Below, one piece after another: positions 10,310-19,026 of a DNA stretch of 64,000 nucleotides (positions are counted from its first letter, which is position 1; every line of letters starts with the position of its first letter). The position numbers were made by a program, and so were the translations under genes. The notes under the pieces were generated by a model. It had not been told where the DNA came from and did not search any database. It saw only the letters and a program-made list of their open reading frames with translations. Source of the DNA: Planctomycetota bacterium (GTDB lineage: Bacteria; Planctomycetota; UBA1135); assembly GCA_008501825.1 (NCBI GenBank), contig QQUA01000012.1:62001-126000 (forward strand), written 5' to 3'.

Positions 10310-13300
10310 GCGGGCGGTCGCTGGAAGCGGCTTCCGGTTCTCCGTAGCCGCCGAGTCGGAAGACGTGCTCGCGGTAGTTGAGGACGTCAATTAAAGACAG
10401 GGTTTGAATGGTTCGAAGAGTGACCAACTGTTCGCTGACCCTTCGGGAATAACGAAGGATTTCCGCGAGGGCTTGCTCGCCCCGGCGTCGGGCTTCCTCC
10501 GGTCCATAGTCCGCCCAAATTTGCAAGGCTCGTTTGCTGCCGTGGAAATCTCTTTGGATCGCCCGCCAAGCGAAAGGCCGGGCTTCCGGCTTGGCTTTGT
10601 CGTATTGCTTCCAAAAGCGATTGAACTTCCCGCCGACTCCGAAGCCGGCGAACCGGGGTTCGAAATGCCGCCGGCCTTCGGCTGCTTCCTGACAGGCTTC
10701 ATGCAAAATCTCGCCGCAGGAGAGCAGGCTTCGGATTCCCTTGAAATCGGCTCGGTAGGCCACCGCTGCGGCTCGAATGGACTCGACGGAAAGACTTTCC
10801 TGCGGGCGGCCCAAGATAGTCGCGATGCGCTGTAACAATCCGTCGGCGAAGAGAGATTCCAGCCGCCTCATGTCGGCGCTGGCGGAAGCCCGCTCCTCGG
10901 TCAATCTTTCGTACCAACTCGGTTCCGCATCCAGGAAACGCAGATCCGCCATCACGTCTCGTCCGCTCCAATCGGGATCGGGGGTGCGAGGAATTTGTAC
11001 GCCCAAATATTCCGGATCGAAGCGAGCCCGCAACCACAAGCAAGCTTCCACCACCGGCCCTCGCATGCGATTGATCTTGCGCTGGGCGGCGGCGAAATCG
11101 GCTTGCGCCGCGTCAGTCGGTTTGCCGAAACGTTTGGGTTTGCGAATTTCCTGAACCGCCTTGGCGACCAAGACCACCAGCCTTCCAAACAGGCGCAGGC
11201 CGAAGATGAGGAAGAAAAAGGGCATGAACAAGGCCCGCCCGCCGGCCAGCCAAGATTGATACATCTCATAGGGATTGAGCGTGCGCCGGTCTTTGGGCCG
11301 ATGATGCACCGGAAAGGTTCCGAAGATGGTTCGGAACAACCTTTGCCGATCTTCTTGAACCCGCTGCAGGACGGCTTCGCCGAATTCTTCCGCCACGTCC
11401 TGGTCCCGGACCTTGTCGTCGTCCAAAAAGTGCAACGCCGTAAAAGCGGTGGTCAGATAGTGCGATCTTTCCTCCCGCATCGCTTTTTCGCTGCGGTTTT
11501 CCTCCGGCTCAGGATTTCTTCTTTCCAGCCACGCCTGATAGCGACGCCGGTCGGTTTCCGGCGCTTGGGATAAGGCGTTGAGCGGAATCGCATTGCGATT
11601 GTATTCGACAATCAAACGTGCGGCGGTCTGCGCGATAGCTTTCGAAATCAGGCTGAACCACAAATAGGGACCTTTAAAAGCGCCGCGCTGTTGGTCCAAA
11701 TCCAATAAATTCAGCGCTCGATTTTCCTTTCGATCGATGCGGGAAGAAATGTCACGCAAGTGGCAAAGGGCCAGATTTCCCAATAACTGATCGGTGGTTC
11801 GAGTGTCGGTTTGACACAGCAAGGAGCCTTTTAAGGAATCGCGATAGAGCAGGATGACCCGCTCCATGGCTTCCGTTTCCCGGAGGGCTTCCTCACTTTC
11901 CCGCGCACCCAAAAGCCAGGCTCGAACGCCGGCTTTGAACGGCCTCCGGCGGTCATCCGCTCCGCCGGGTCGGGAGCGATCGACCAGCAGATCTTCCGGT
12001 TCCAAAATCCGGCGATCTAAAATTTCGGTATCCCGTTCCAGATTGCGGCTTTTGATGGCTTCGGTAAATGGTAAATACTGAGCTTCCGCAGTTTGTTCCA
12101 AAAAGGAAGTGGCCTCTTTGGCCATTTTTTTCATCCACCACCCTAAACCGAGAATGATGAAGCAAACGCCTCCGACCAAGATCAAGGTCGGCCCGACATA
12201 TTTGTCCAGGAAGTCGGCGATTTTCTGCATCAGGCCCAGCCCTGAAATCTCCAAAATCAAGTGAGCCAGCAGATAAATTCCGCCAAACAAGGTCAAGCGG
12301 TACGCCGGGCGAAAGGAGCCTTTCACCATGGCGGAACCCACCCGGTCCACGACTTCCGAGGGGGTAATGGTGCCGTACCAATCCAAAATCCAGAACATGC
12401 GACCGTAGTAACGCTGCAAACTGGCTGCGCTGCGACGGGCGGCGGCGGCGACCACCTCGGAAGCCCTCATTCCCGGCGATAATCGCGGCAGGAAGGCTTT
12501 GACCATGGGGAGCCACCGCAGGGGAACTACGTGGAACATGCGCAGAATTTTGGCGGCTTTGCCCACTTGGTCCGGTCCGAGCTGTTCTTCGATCCGGTCC
12601 GGACTGAGGCTTCCCAGGCGCCTTAGGAATTCTTCGGCAGTCCATTCGCTCGGAAGTTTTGGGCCTGCCGACTCGTGGAAATCGGCGTCGCCGAGCAAAG
12701 CGTGGCTGCTACGCAAGCTATGCAGGCGCGCTTTCGACAATTGCTTTCTTTGTTGCGGCGTTCCTTCCTGATAGAGCCGTTGCCAAAGATCGTTCAGTTC
12801 GCTGCGCAAGCGCCACAATCGGCTCTGCCACTCTTCCGCAGCCCGATCGACGCCGGCTCGTTCCCGGCGATTCGGGTACAGGATGATGCTGCTGTTCAGC
12901 AGATTCCCATAGCGGCGAACTATGCGGTCGAGGCCCTTGGCGAGAAAGCCGAAGGCTCGAATCGCTCGAATGACCGGCATCATCAAACGCAGATAACGGG
13001 CGACCCGCGGCAACCGGAACAAACGGGCGGCCCGGCCGGCTCGAGCCGGATCGGCGCCGGCATGATGCAGGAAGAGGTTGAAAGGCAGCGATGGTAAAAA
13101 GTCGACCAGGAAATGGCGTAGAAACCAACTTCGCCGGTGCTCCACCAAAGCTAGTTTGAAACCGAAGTCAATCAAAAAAAGCGTGCAAGCGAAGGTATCG
13201 ACAATGGTGAGAAAAAGACGCCAATTCGGAGATAAGGGGACCGTCATTTCCACGATCAGAATCACCAGGACGACCAAAATCAAAAGGAGAATCATCCGCT

Positions 13301-14048
13301 CCCAATGACCCATCGCCCTGGTTCCGAAACGTGTTTCCAGCTTGGCTTGCAAGCGCCGTTCTTGGCGCTCCGCCCGCAAGCGCCGGAGCTTTCGAGTCAA
13401 TCGATGCGCCCTTGGACCTTCCTTTTCAATGTTTTGCCGGTGCCAGCGCAAGTCGCTTGAAACCACGTCCAGGCACCGGGCGGCTTCTTTCGGCGACATA
13501 TCGTCCAGCGCGGTCAAGCTGGAGTCTGCCCGGTCCATTAATTCCGCCAACCAGAGGTCCCGCAATTCCTCCTCCGGCGGCGAGGCCTTGATGGCCGAAA
13601 GCAAGGCTTCCCGCAGGCGGCGGCGATCTTGGTGGAAGGGGCTTTGCTCTTCCGGTTGCCGCAGATCGCTACGGGTCATCAAGCTGAGGATTTGAAACAG
13701 GGTGGGAGCGTCTTTTTGCTGCTCCGCCTGGATTCCCCGCCGGCGCCAGCGCTTTCCTTCCTCTGCTTGGAGTTCCTTCAAAAAGGCGCCGGTGGCTTGG
13801 GAAGCTTCTTCCAAGCCGTCGTTTTCCAATACGGTTTGCCAGGCGATGGCCTGGGCCTGGACCCGCCGTCCGGCATCTCCGCTTTCCCCCGGCCGCCGGA
13901 ATTTGGCATGAAGAGCTTCCAGCCGCTTTTCGCTGCTTTGCAGCAGATCGACCTGGCTCTCCCAAGGAAGTTCGCCCGCCCGCAGCCGCCTAAGCCTCTG
14001 CTCGAGACGATCGATAGGATTCCGTCGAGTTTGCTGGGCCGGGTCCAC
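10284..14048 (-). CDS. Giant membrane protein with voltage-sensor-like S1-S4 domain
   Basis: 1254 residues. Residues 1-245 are charged, helical and probably cytoplasmic. Residues 251-366 look like an Ion_trans S1-S4 bundle: S1 at 251-270, S2 at 277-302 with acidic D284 and D294, S3 at 308-325, and an S4-like helix with arginines at exactly every third position (R336, R339, R342, R345, R348, R351, R354), then R361 and R364. No channel selectivity-filter motif (TVGYG-like) follows. Further membrane helices lie near 584-604, 617-638 and 938-962, separated by long charged soluble regions. A voltage sensor without a pore would be reminiscent of Hv1 or voltage-sensing phosphatases, but no enzymatic domain is recognised. 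The stop overlaps the convergent H-NOX gene. Function unknown. Confidence 0.6.
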   Translation of the reverse strand: MDPAQQTRRNPIDRLEQRLRRLRAGELPWESQVDLLQSSEKRLEALHAKFRRPGESGDAGRRVQAQAIAWQTVLENDGLEEASQATGAFLKELQAEEGKRWRRRGIQAEQQKDAPTLFQILSLMTRSDLRQPEEQSPFHQDRRRLREALLSAIKASPPEEELRDLWLAELMDRADSSLTALDDMSPKEAARCLDVVSSDLRWHRQNIEKEGPRAHRLTRKLRRLRAERQERRLQAKLETRFGTRAMGHWERMILLLILVVLVILIVEMTVPLSPNWRLFLTIVDTFACTLFLIDFGFKLALVEHRRSWFLRHFLVDFLPSLPFNLFLHHAGADPARAGRAARLFRLPRVARYLRLMMPVIRAIRAFGFLAKGLDRIVRRYGNLLNSSIILYPNRRERAGVDRAAEEWQSRLWRLRSELNDLWQRLYQEGTPQQRKQLSKARLHSLRSSHALLGDADFHESAGPKLPSEWTAEEFLRRLGSLSPDRIEEQLGPDQVGKAAKILRMFHVVPLRWLPMVKAFLPRLSPGMRASEVVAAAARRSAASLQRYYGRMFWILDWYGTITPSEVVDRVGSAMVKGSFRPAYRLTLFGGIYLLAHLILEISGLGLMQKIADFLDKYVGPTLILVGGVCFIILGLGWWMKKMAKEATSFLEQTAEAQYLPFTEAIKSRNLERDTEILDRRILEPEDLLVDRSRPGGADDRRRPFKAGVRAWLLGARESEEALRETEAMERVILLYRDSLKGSLLCQTDTRTTDQLLGNLALCHLRDISSRIDRKENRALNLLDLDQQRGAFKGPYLWFSLISKAIAQTAARLIVEYNRNAIPLNALSQAPETDRRRYQAWLERRNPEPEENRSEKAMREERSHYLTTAFTALHFLDDDKVRDQDVAEEFGEAVLQRVQEDRQRLFRTIFGTFPVHHRPKDRRTLNPYEMYQSWLAGGRALFMPFFFLIFGLRLFGRLVVLVAKAVQEIRKPKRFGKPTDAAQADFAAAQRKINRMRGPVVEACLWLRARFDPEYLGVQIPRTPDPDWSGRDVMADLRFLDAEPSWYERLTEERASASADMRRLESLFADGLLQRIATILGRPQESLSVESIRAAAVAYRADFKGIRSLLSCGEILHEACQEAAEGRRHFEPRFAGFGVGGKFNRFWKQYDKAKPEARPFAWRAIQRDFHGSKRALQIWADYGPEEARRRGEQALAEILRYSRRVSEQLVTLRTIQTLSLIDVLNYREHVFRLGGYGEPEAASSDRPLRAFQIAE

Positions 14049-14179
14049 GTTTGGGGGGCACCGGCCGCGGTCCCTTCCGCCGGCCGGTGGCCTCTATTCT
14101 GCCGTGGCCTTCGCTATGCGTCCGCCCTTGCTTTCTTGCTTCTTTTTTGGCTTACCGGACTTGCTTGAGAGTCGGGGGA

Positions 14180-14209
14180 TAAAAAAGAAGGGCGCCGGTT
14201 AGGCGCCCT
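14180..14209 (-). terminator. Rho-independent terminator of the selenoprotein gene
   Basis: An 8-bp perfect stem (AGGGCGCC/GGCGCCCT, 14189-14196 with 14202-14209) with a 5-nt loop is followed on the minus strand by TTCTTTTTT. It lies 19 bases after the selenoprotein stop codon and is the best-formed terminator in the window. Confidence 0.85.
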
Positions 14210-14227
14210 CCCGGCCGACCCATTCGC

Positions 14228-15328
14228 TTACGGCTTGTCCGCCGGGTGAAGCATGCCCTCCACCAGTTCTTTGGCGACTTCCGTGGCCTTCTCACCGTTG
14301 TGGCCGCGATAGCGGATTTTCCTTTCGGCATCCAGCACCACGATGGTGGGCCAACCTCGAACTTTCCAGTCGTCGGCGATGGCCTTTTTCGAACCTTCCG
14401 GCTGGTTCTGAAAGCTTCTCCAATTCAATTCGTTCTCCTTCACTGCCTTGAGGGCGTTCTCCAAAGGATCGCTGTTCACTCCAATCAAGGCGAAAGGCTT
14501 ATCTTTCATTTCAATCACGAGCGACCGCTCGTGCGGGTACATGGCCCGGCAAGGGCCTCACCAATCGCCCCAAAAATCAAGGAAGACGACTTTGCCATGG
14601 TAGTCGGACAGTTTGAAGGCAACGCCGTCCAAATCGATGCCTTCGATGTCCGGAGCCACTTTGCCCACGGCGAATTCTTCCCGCACCAGGATTTCATCGC
14701 GGATGCTTCGATTGATGCTGCGATCGTTGGCTTTTTCGATCAAAGCCATCATGGCTTTGCGGGCTTCTTGATACTTTGCCGATTGAATGGGTTCGTCCCG
14801 CAAGGTGTCTCCCAAAAGCACGTAAGTCGCCCAAGTTTTTACCTTGATCGACGGCGTTGCCTGCTCCAACTTGGCGGCCAGTTGCGTCGCCTTTTCCTTA
14901 TCCAAGTAATAAACCAGATTCGGAAGCATGGAGGCGAGCTCAACCAACCCGGGACTGGCCAAATGGTTTTGCTCAATTCTTTCCAAGGCGAGGGAGCCTT
15001 CCGGCGCACGCCGTGGTAGCCCGTTTTTCACCAGCCAAACGAGGAACGGCACCGCGTCCTCCGTTTCCGCGAAATCGTCGGCGGCGGAAAGGAAGCGTTT
15101 GTAAAAGGGAGAGTAATCTAAAACCGGCTGGTTCGGAGGCCTTTCACCGGTTTCTTCCGCTTCTTTACTCCAGGCTCGAATTTCTTTGACCCACGCTTGG
15201 TAGGTTTCGGAAGCTTCCTGAACCAGGCGGTCGTACCGGGCTTGGGCCGGCGATACCTCGCTTTTCGGAGGCTCCTGAGCCTGCTGGGGGGTTGCCAAGC
15301 ATGGCAACAAGAGGAGGAGGGCTTTCAT
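14228..15328 (-). CDS. Secreted TlpA/ResA-like thioredoxin-fold selenoprotein (WUGPC active site)
   Basis: Reading through one in-frame TGA (14560-14558) gives a single 366-residue protein. It has a signal peptide (MKALLLLLPCLATPQQA), a helical region (about 25-215) and a C-terminal AhpC/TSA-Redoxin or TlpA-type domain (225-366) with APDIEGIDLDG, VVFLDFWGDW, then U257-G258-P259-C260, and the cis-proline segment GWPTIVVLD. The UGA replaces the first Cys of a WCGPC motif, the classic Cys/Sec exchange site. Downstream codons keep full thioredoxin-fold similarity, so a stop or pseudogene is unlikely. A perfect hairpin with a GGUC loop lies 31 nt after the UGA, fitting a bacterial SECIS. Likely an extracytoplasmic thiol/selenol oxidoreductase. 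It is followed by its own terminator. Conventional gene callers would split it into 14558-15328 and 14228-14542. Confidence 0.85.
14516..14533 (-). other. Putative bacterial SECIS hairpin
   Basis: On the minus strand CACGAGC-GGTC-GCTCGTG forms a perfect 7-bp stem with a GGUC loop inside the coding region. The loop starts 31 nt after the UGA, within the 16-37 nt window known for bacterial SECIS elements. GGUC is also the apical motif of the E. coli fdhF SECIS read by SelB. Confidence 0.75.
14558..14560 (-). other. Predicted selenocysteine UGA codon
   Basis: In-frame TGA between TGG (Trp256) and GGC-CCT-TGC (Gly-Pro-Cys), at the first catalytic position of a thioredoxin active site. A 5-bp GGCCC/GGGCC hairpin starts immediately after it, followed by the SECIS-like hairpin. 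Confidence 0.8.
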
Positions 15329-15353
15329 GAGGCATTCATCCTAAAGAAAGAAA

Positions 15354-16559
15354 TTAGCCGTGGCGATTTCCTTTGAGGTGTCTCAACAGGCTATGGATGC
15401 CGGCCTGCAAGATCGGGTCGGCGCCCTGTTGAAACCGGCGAGCGGCCCGGACTTCGACTTCCGGTTGCACGCCCTGGCCTTCCAGGAGCTTGGTGTGTTT
15501 GCCGAGGGTGGTGGAAGGGAACATGAGGACCGCCTTTCGGCCGACCGGCCGGAAGGTGGCCGGAATGACGGCTCCGGCGGTGGGCTCCCCGACCAGCCAG
15601 CCGATTTGCCGCTGCTGAATCTCATAGGAGAGGACTTCCTTGGCGCTGCGGCTGAATTGGTCGACCAAAGCGATCATCGGCTTGTCCCAAACGTCGCGGC
15701 GGCCATCGAAGACGTTGAGAATCCGGTAGACCTCGGCGGCGCTTCCGCCTCGTCCGCGCAAATCCAGGATCAGGGCATCACATTGGGCAAAGTCTCCGGC
15801 GATCAACTCCCGCAGCAGTTTGGACAGGCCGCTGAAGTGGATGAACCAAAAATGCACGTAACCGAAGCGGTGCCGATCCGTCTCCAATATTTGAACGCTG
15901 GCCCGAGTCGCTTCTACTGCCGAATACCATTTCGGGGCAACCGGGATGTAGAGGAATAGCCCCGGACTGCGTTCCACCAGCATGTACAAGAAACTTTGGC
16001 CCGGACAAAGCACGTCGTGGATCGGAGGATCCGGAAGCCAGGCGTCATCGGAGCGCCAATCGAGCAATGGGCTGTTTTCCGGTGCTTCTCCGTTCAGGCG
16101 GACCACCCGGTCGCCGGTGAGCAAACCGGCTTGCTCCGCCGGGCCTCCTTCCAGAGCCGTGTGGACGAAAAAATCCTCGCCGAGGCGGACCAGTTGAAAG
16201 CCGTAGGTGAGGCGAGCTTCGCCTTGTAATTCGGCCAGCATGGTTTCATAGGTGGCTTCCGAATACAGGGCCAAATGGCTGGCAGGTACGTGGGAAAGGA
16301 ATTCGTGAATGACGCTCCGCTCTTCAGCCAAACTGCGGCTGGCTTGGGCTTGGGGCCGGTACTTTTGAACCAGAGTTTGGAGGTCGTTGCGGCGGAAGTT
16401 CCGGTCGTAGTAATCCTCCTGCAAGACTTCGGAGACTTCCTCGAACAGCTCTCCGGCCTTCTGGCCGGCGGCCGGAGTGGAGAGTCCAGCCAGGATCGAA
16501 GTGGCAAACAGGCCGAAGAGGAAAGCGTGAAACGGAGAACGGGTAGGCACGGATTCCAT
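15354..16559 (-). CDS. Secreted S41-family C-terminal-processing-type protease
   Basis: The ATG at 16559 gives 401 residues with a signal peptide ending near AAG (30-32). A PDZ-like region (117-160; GGPAEQAGLLTGDRVVRLNG) precedes the S41 peptidase domain with ALILDLRGRGGS (262-273) and a probable nucleophile S305 in SRSAKE. The Lys of the Tsp Ser-Lys dyad (usually GKG after GEPT) is not evident: GEPTAGAVIP is found instead, suggesting a tricorn/CtpB-like variant or altered catalysis. Exported, probably trimming or degrading periplasmic proteins. It lies 25 nt upstream of the selenoprotein gene on the same strand, so the two may be co-transcribed. Confidence 0.8.
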   Translation of the reverse strand: MESVPTRSPFHAFLFGLFATSILAGLSTPAAGQKAGELFEEVSEVLQEDYYDRNFRRNDLQTLVQKYRPQAQASRSLAEERSVIHEFLSHVPASHLALYSEATYETMLAELQGEARLTYGFQLVRLGEDFFVHTALEGGPAEQAGLLTGDRVVRLNGEAPENSPLLDWRSDDAWLPDPPIHDVLCPGQSFLYMLVERSPGLFLYIPVAPKWYSAVEATRASVQILETDRHRFGYVHFWFIHFSGLSKLLRELIAGDFAQCDALILDLRGRGGSAAEVYRILNVFDGRRDVWDKPMIALVDQFSRSAKEVLSYEIQQRQIGWLVGEPTAGAVIPATFRPVGRKAVLMFPSTTLGKHTKLLEGQGVQPEVEVRAARRFQQGADPILQAGIHSLLRHLKGNRHG

Positions 16560-16595
16560 TCGAAGACTGCCGGCCGCCGTTGGCAAAGATTCAAG

Positions 16596-16627
16596 GAAGC
16601 CCTCGCCGAAAGATCGGAGAGGGCTTC
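16596..16627 (-). terminator. Terminator-like hairpin after the YugP-type gene
   Basis: GAAGCCCTC (16596-16604) pairs with GAGGGCTTC (16619-16627), and the inner CCGA/TCGG pairs around an AAGA loop, with one mismatch. It lies just downstream of the minus-strand protease stop. The following U-tract is weak. Confidence 0.5.
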
Positions 16628-16649
16628 TAAGTGCTTTGTTTAAGGTTCT

Positions 16650-17360
16650 TTACTCGTTTCGACCGCCGAATAGGCCGAGGGCGTAGGCCCAGTACAGCAG
16701 AGTCAAAAGCGAGGAGACAAAAGCCGCCACGTAGGTCATGCCGGCGGCGTTGAGCACCTTGCGGGCACCGCCTAGTTCATCGGGAGTGAGATATCCACCC
16801 GATTCCAGGGCCACAAGGGCTCGGCGACTGGCGTCGAATTCCACCGGCAGCGTGATCAGGGTGAAGATCGTGGTGGTGGCGAACAGAGCGACTCCCACCC
16901 AGGCCACCGGCGTGCCGATTGCCGACCCGATCGACATCAGGATGAAGGCGGCGATGATGATCAGCATGGAAAGCCCGGAGCCAAAACTGGCCACCGGCAC
17001 CCATGCCGAGCGGAATTTCAGCGGTGCGTAGGCTTGGGCGTGTTGAATGGCGTGGCCCACTTCGTGGGCGGCAACGCCGAAAGCTGCCAGACTACGTCCT
17101 CCGTAAACCGGCTCACTCAAGCGCAGGGTCTTGTTTCGTGGATCGTAGTGGTCGGTCAAATTGCCCCGGACCGGCTGCACTTGAACGTCGTAAATGCCGT
17201 TATCGCGGAGGATGCGCTGGGCAACCTCGGCGCCGCTCATGCCGCGCCGGGTATTCACCTTTTGGTACCTGGCAAAGGTCCCCTTGACCTTGGCGCTGGC
17301 CCACAGGCTCAGAACCATGCCCACGCCGAGGATCATCCAGTAAAGCGGGTCGTAGATCAT
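16650..17360 (-). CDS. YugP-type neutral zinc metallopeptidase, membrane bound
   Basis: 236 residues matching the PF04298 (Zn_peptidase_2/YugP) family in length and layout: an N-terminal membrane helix (7-22), HEVGH at 99-103 as the zinc-binding motif inside AAHEVGHAIQH, and paired membrane helices near 125-165 and 205-230. The family is a conserved inner-membrane protease of poorly known substrate. It is separated from the S41 gene by a hairpin, so the two are probably independent transcripts. Confidence 0.85.
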   Translation of the reverse strand: MIYDPLYWMILGVGMVLSLWASAKVKGTFARYQKVNTRRGMSGAEVAQRILRDNGIYDVQVQPVRGNLTDHYDPRNKTLRLSEPVYGGRSLAAFGVAAHEVGHAIQHAQAYAPLKFRSAWVPVASFGSGLSMLIIIAAFILMSIGSAIGTPVAWVGVALFATTTIFTLITLPVEFDASRRALVALESGGYLTPDELGGARKVLNAAGMTYVAAFVSSLLTLLYWAYALGLFGGRNE

Positions 17361-17574
17361 CTTGGATTCGCAAGGATGTCGGATGCGAGGCCCTCCTTAC
17401 GGCGTCGCTCCGGATTTCTGCACGAAATCTTATTAGGAAAAGGTGCCGGCGTCTTCAAATCCCCGGAACTTCCAGGAAGCCGGGGGGACCGCGGGACCGG
17501 AGCGGGAGGGCGTCCCTCCCCAAAAACCGGTCTTGGTTGCCTATGATCGGTTGGCTCGTTCCGCCACTTACGCC

Positions 17575-18876
17575 ATGACCACCCGCCGCCAATTTCTGGG
17601 AGCCCTGAGCCTGGCCCCGTCCGCCATGGCCGCCCCGCCCAGCCTCCGAGCCGACGCGCCTCTGAACCTTGCCGAGCTGGGTGCGACCGACAAGAGTCCG
17701 CAGGCCTTGGCCGGCGATGAGGATTTCTGGCACCAGATCGGCTTGCAGTTCACCTGCGATCGCAGCATGGTGAATTTGAATAACGGTGGCGTCAGCCCGG
17801 CACCGCTATTCGTCCAGTTGGCCATGAAGAAGCACCTGGACTTTTCCAATCAGGCTCCGCCTTATCACATGTGGAGAATCCTGCAGCCCCACAAGGAAGG
17901 AGTTCGCCAGCGTTTGGCCCACGCTCATGGCGTGGACCCGGAAGAAATTGCCTTAACTCGCAATGCTTCCGAGAGCTTGATGATTTGTCAATTCGGAATG
18001 GATTTGAAGGACGGAGATGAAGTTTTGACCACCAACCAGGATTACCCGCGGATGGTCAATACCTTCAAACAAAGGCAAGCTCGGGAAGGAATCCGCCTCA
18101 AGCAGTTTTCGGTCCCGGTGCCTATCGACGAGACTGAGAAAATCGTCGACCTATTCGAGGCTCAGATTCGTCCGGGAAAAACCAAGATGATCCTGTGCTC
18201 TCATATGATTAATTTGACCGGGCAAATTTTGCCGGTCAAGGAAATCTCCGCCTTGGGTCGAAAGTACGGCATTCCGGTCATTATCGACGGCGCTCATTCC
18301 TTTGCTCATTTCGATTTCAAGTTGGCGGATCTGGAATGCGATTTCTTTGCCACCAGCTTGCACAAATGGCTCTTCGCTCCTCATGGCACCGGTTTGCTGT
18401 ATATGCGCAAGGAACGGATCCCGGAAGTTTGGCCGTTGATGGCGGCGGCGGAAAAACAAAAGAACGACATTCGTAAGTTCGAGGAAATCGGCACCCACCC
18501 TTTGGCCAACTACCTTGCCATTTCCGAAGCGTTGACCTTCCATCAGGGCATCGGCGGCAAGCGGAAGGAAGCCAGATTGATCTACTTGCGGGACTACTGG
18601 GCCAAGGCTTTGTTGCAGGAAGATCGAGTGCGGCTGCACACTAGCTTGAAGCCGGGTTGGGCTTGTGGAATTGCCAACGTTCAAATTGAAGGCCTCCATT
18701 CCGGAAAACTGGCGTCTTGGCTGTGGAAGCACTACCGCATCCTGGTCACCGCCATTCACCACGACGAGTTCCAAGGCCTTCGAATTTCGCCCAGCGTCTA
18801 CACCAAACTCTCGGAATTGGATCGCTTCATCGACGCCGTGCGGGTGGCCATTCGCTCCGGGATCGAAGAAGACTAG
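17575..18876 (+). CDS. Tat-exported class V PLP-dependent aminotransferase (isopenicillin N epimerase-like)
   Basis: The ATG at 17575 gives 433 residues starting with a twin-arginine signal (TTRRQFLGALSLAPSAMA). The fold-type I domain has D238 and H241 (IIDGAHSFAHFD) contacting PLP and the Schiff-base K264 in SLHKWLFAPHGTG. The sequence resembles isopenicillin N epimerase/cysteine desulfurase-like proteins exported by Planctomycetota. The substrate is unknown. An upstream in-frame extension exists but would place the Tat motif internally, so it is rejected. Confidence 0.8.
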   Translation: MTTRRQFLGALSLAPSAMAAPPSLRADAPLNLAELGATDKSPQALAGDEDFWHQIGLQFTCDRSMVNLNNGGVSPAPLFVQLAMKKHLDFSNQAPPYHMWRILQPHKEGVRQRLAHAHGVDPEEIALTRNASESLMICQFGMDLKDGDEVLTTNQDYPRMVNTFKQRQAREGIRLKQFSVPVPIDETEKIVDLFEAQIRPGKTKMILCSHMINLTGQILPVKEISALGRKYGIPVIIDGAHSFAHFDFKLADLECDFFATSLHKWLFAPHGTGLLYMRKERIPEVWPLMAAAEKQKNDIRKFEEIGTHPLANYLAISEALTFHQGIGGKRKEARLIYLRDYWAKALLQEDRVRLHTSLKPGWACGIANVQIEGLHSGKLASWLWKHYRILVTAIHHDEFQGLRISPSVYTKLSELDRFIDAVRVAIRSGIEED

Positions 18877-19026
18877 TCCTAAGTCCTGGCTGTTCCGTCA
18901 ATTGGCTTCGAGTCGAACGAACTCGTGGTTCTGTTTAAGGCATTTCAAGGCGGGACCAAATCTCCTGGATTCGAAATCTGAGATTTTTTGCAACGCCGTG
19001 GCCTGGATCCCGCTTGGAAAAAGGCC

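Noticed and set aside
14228-14542. Stand-alone truncated thioredoxin gene
   Set aside because: It lacks a normal start context and the N-terminal half of the thioredoxin fold; it is the continuation of the selenoprotein frame beyond the UGA.
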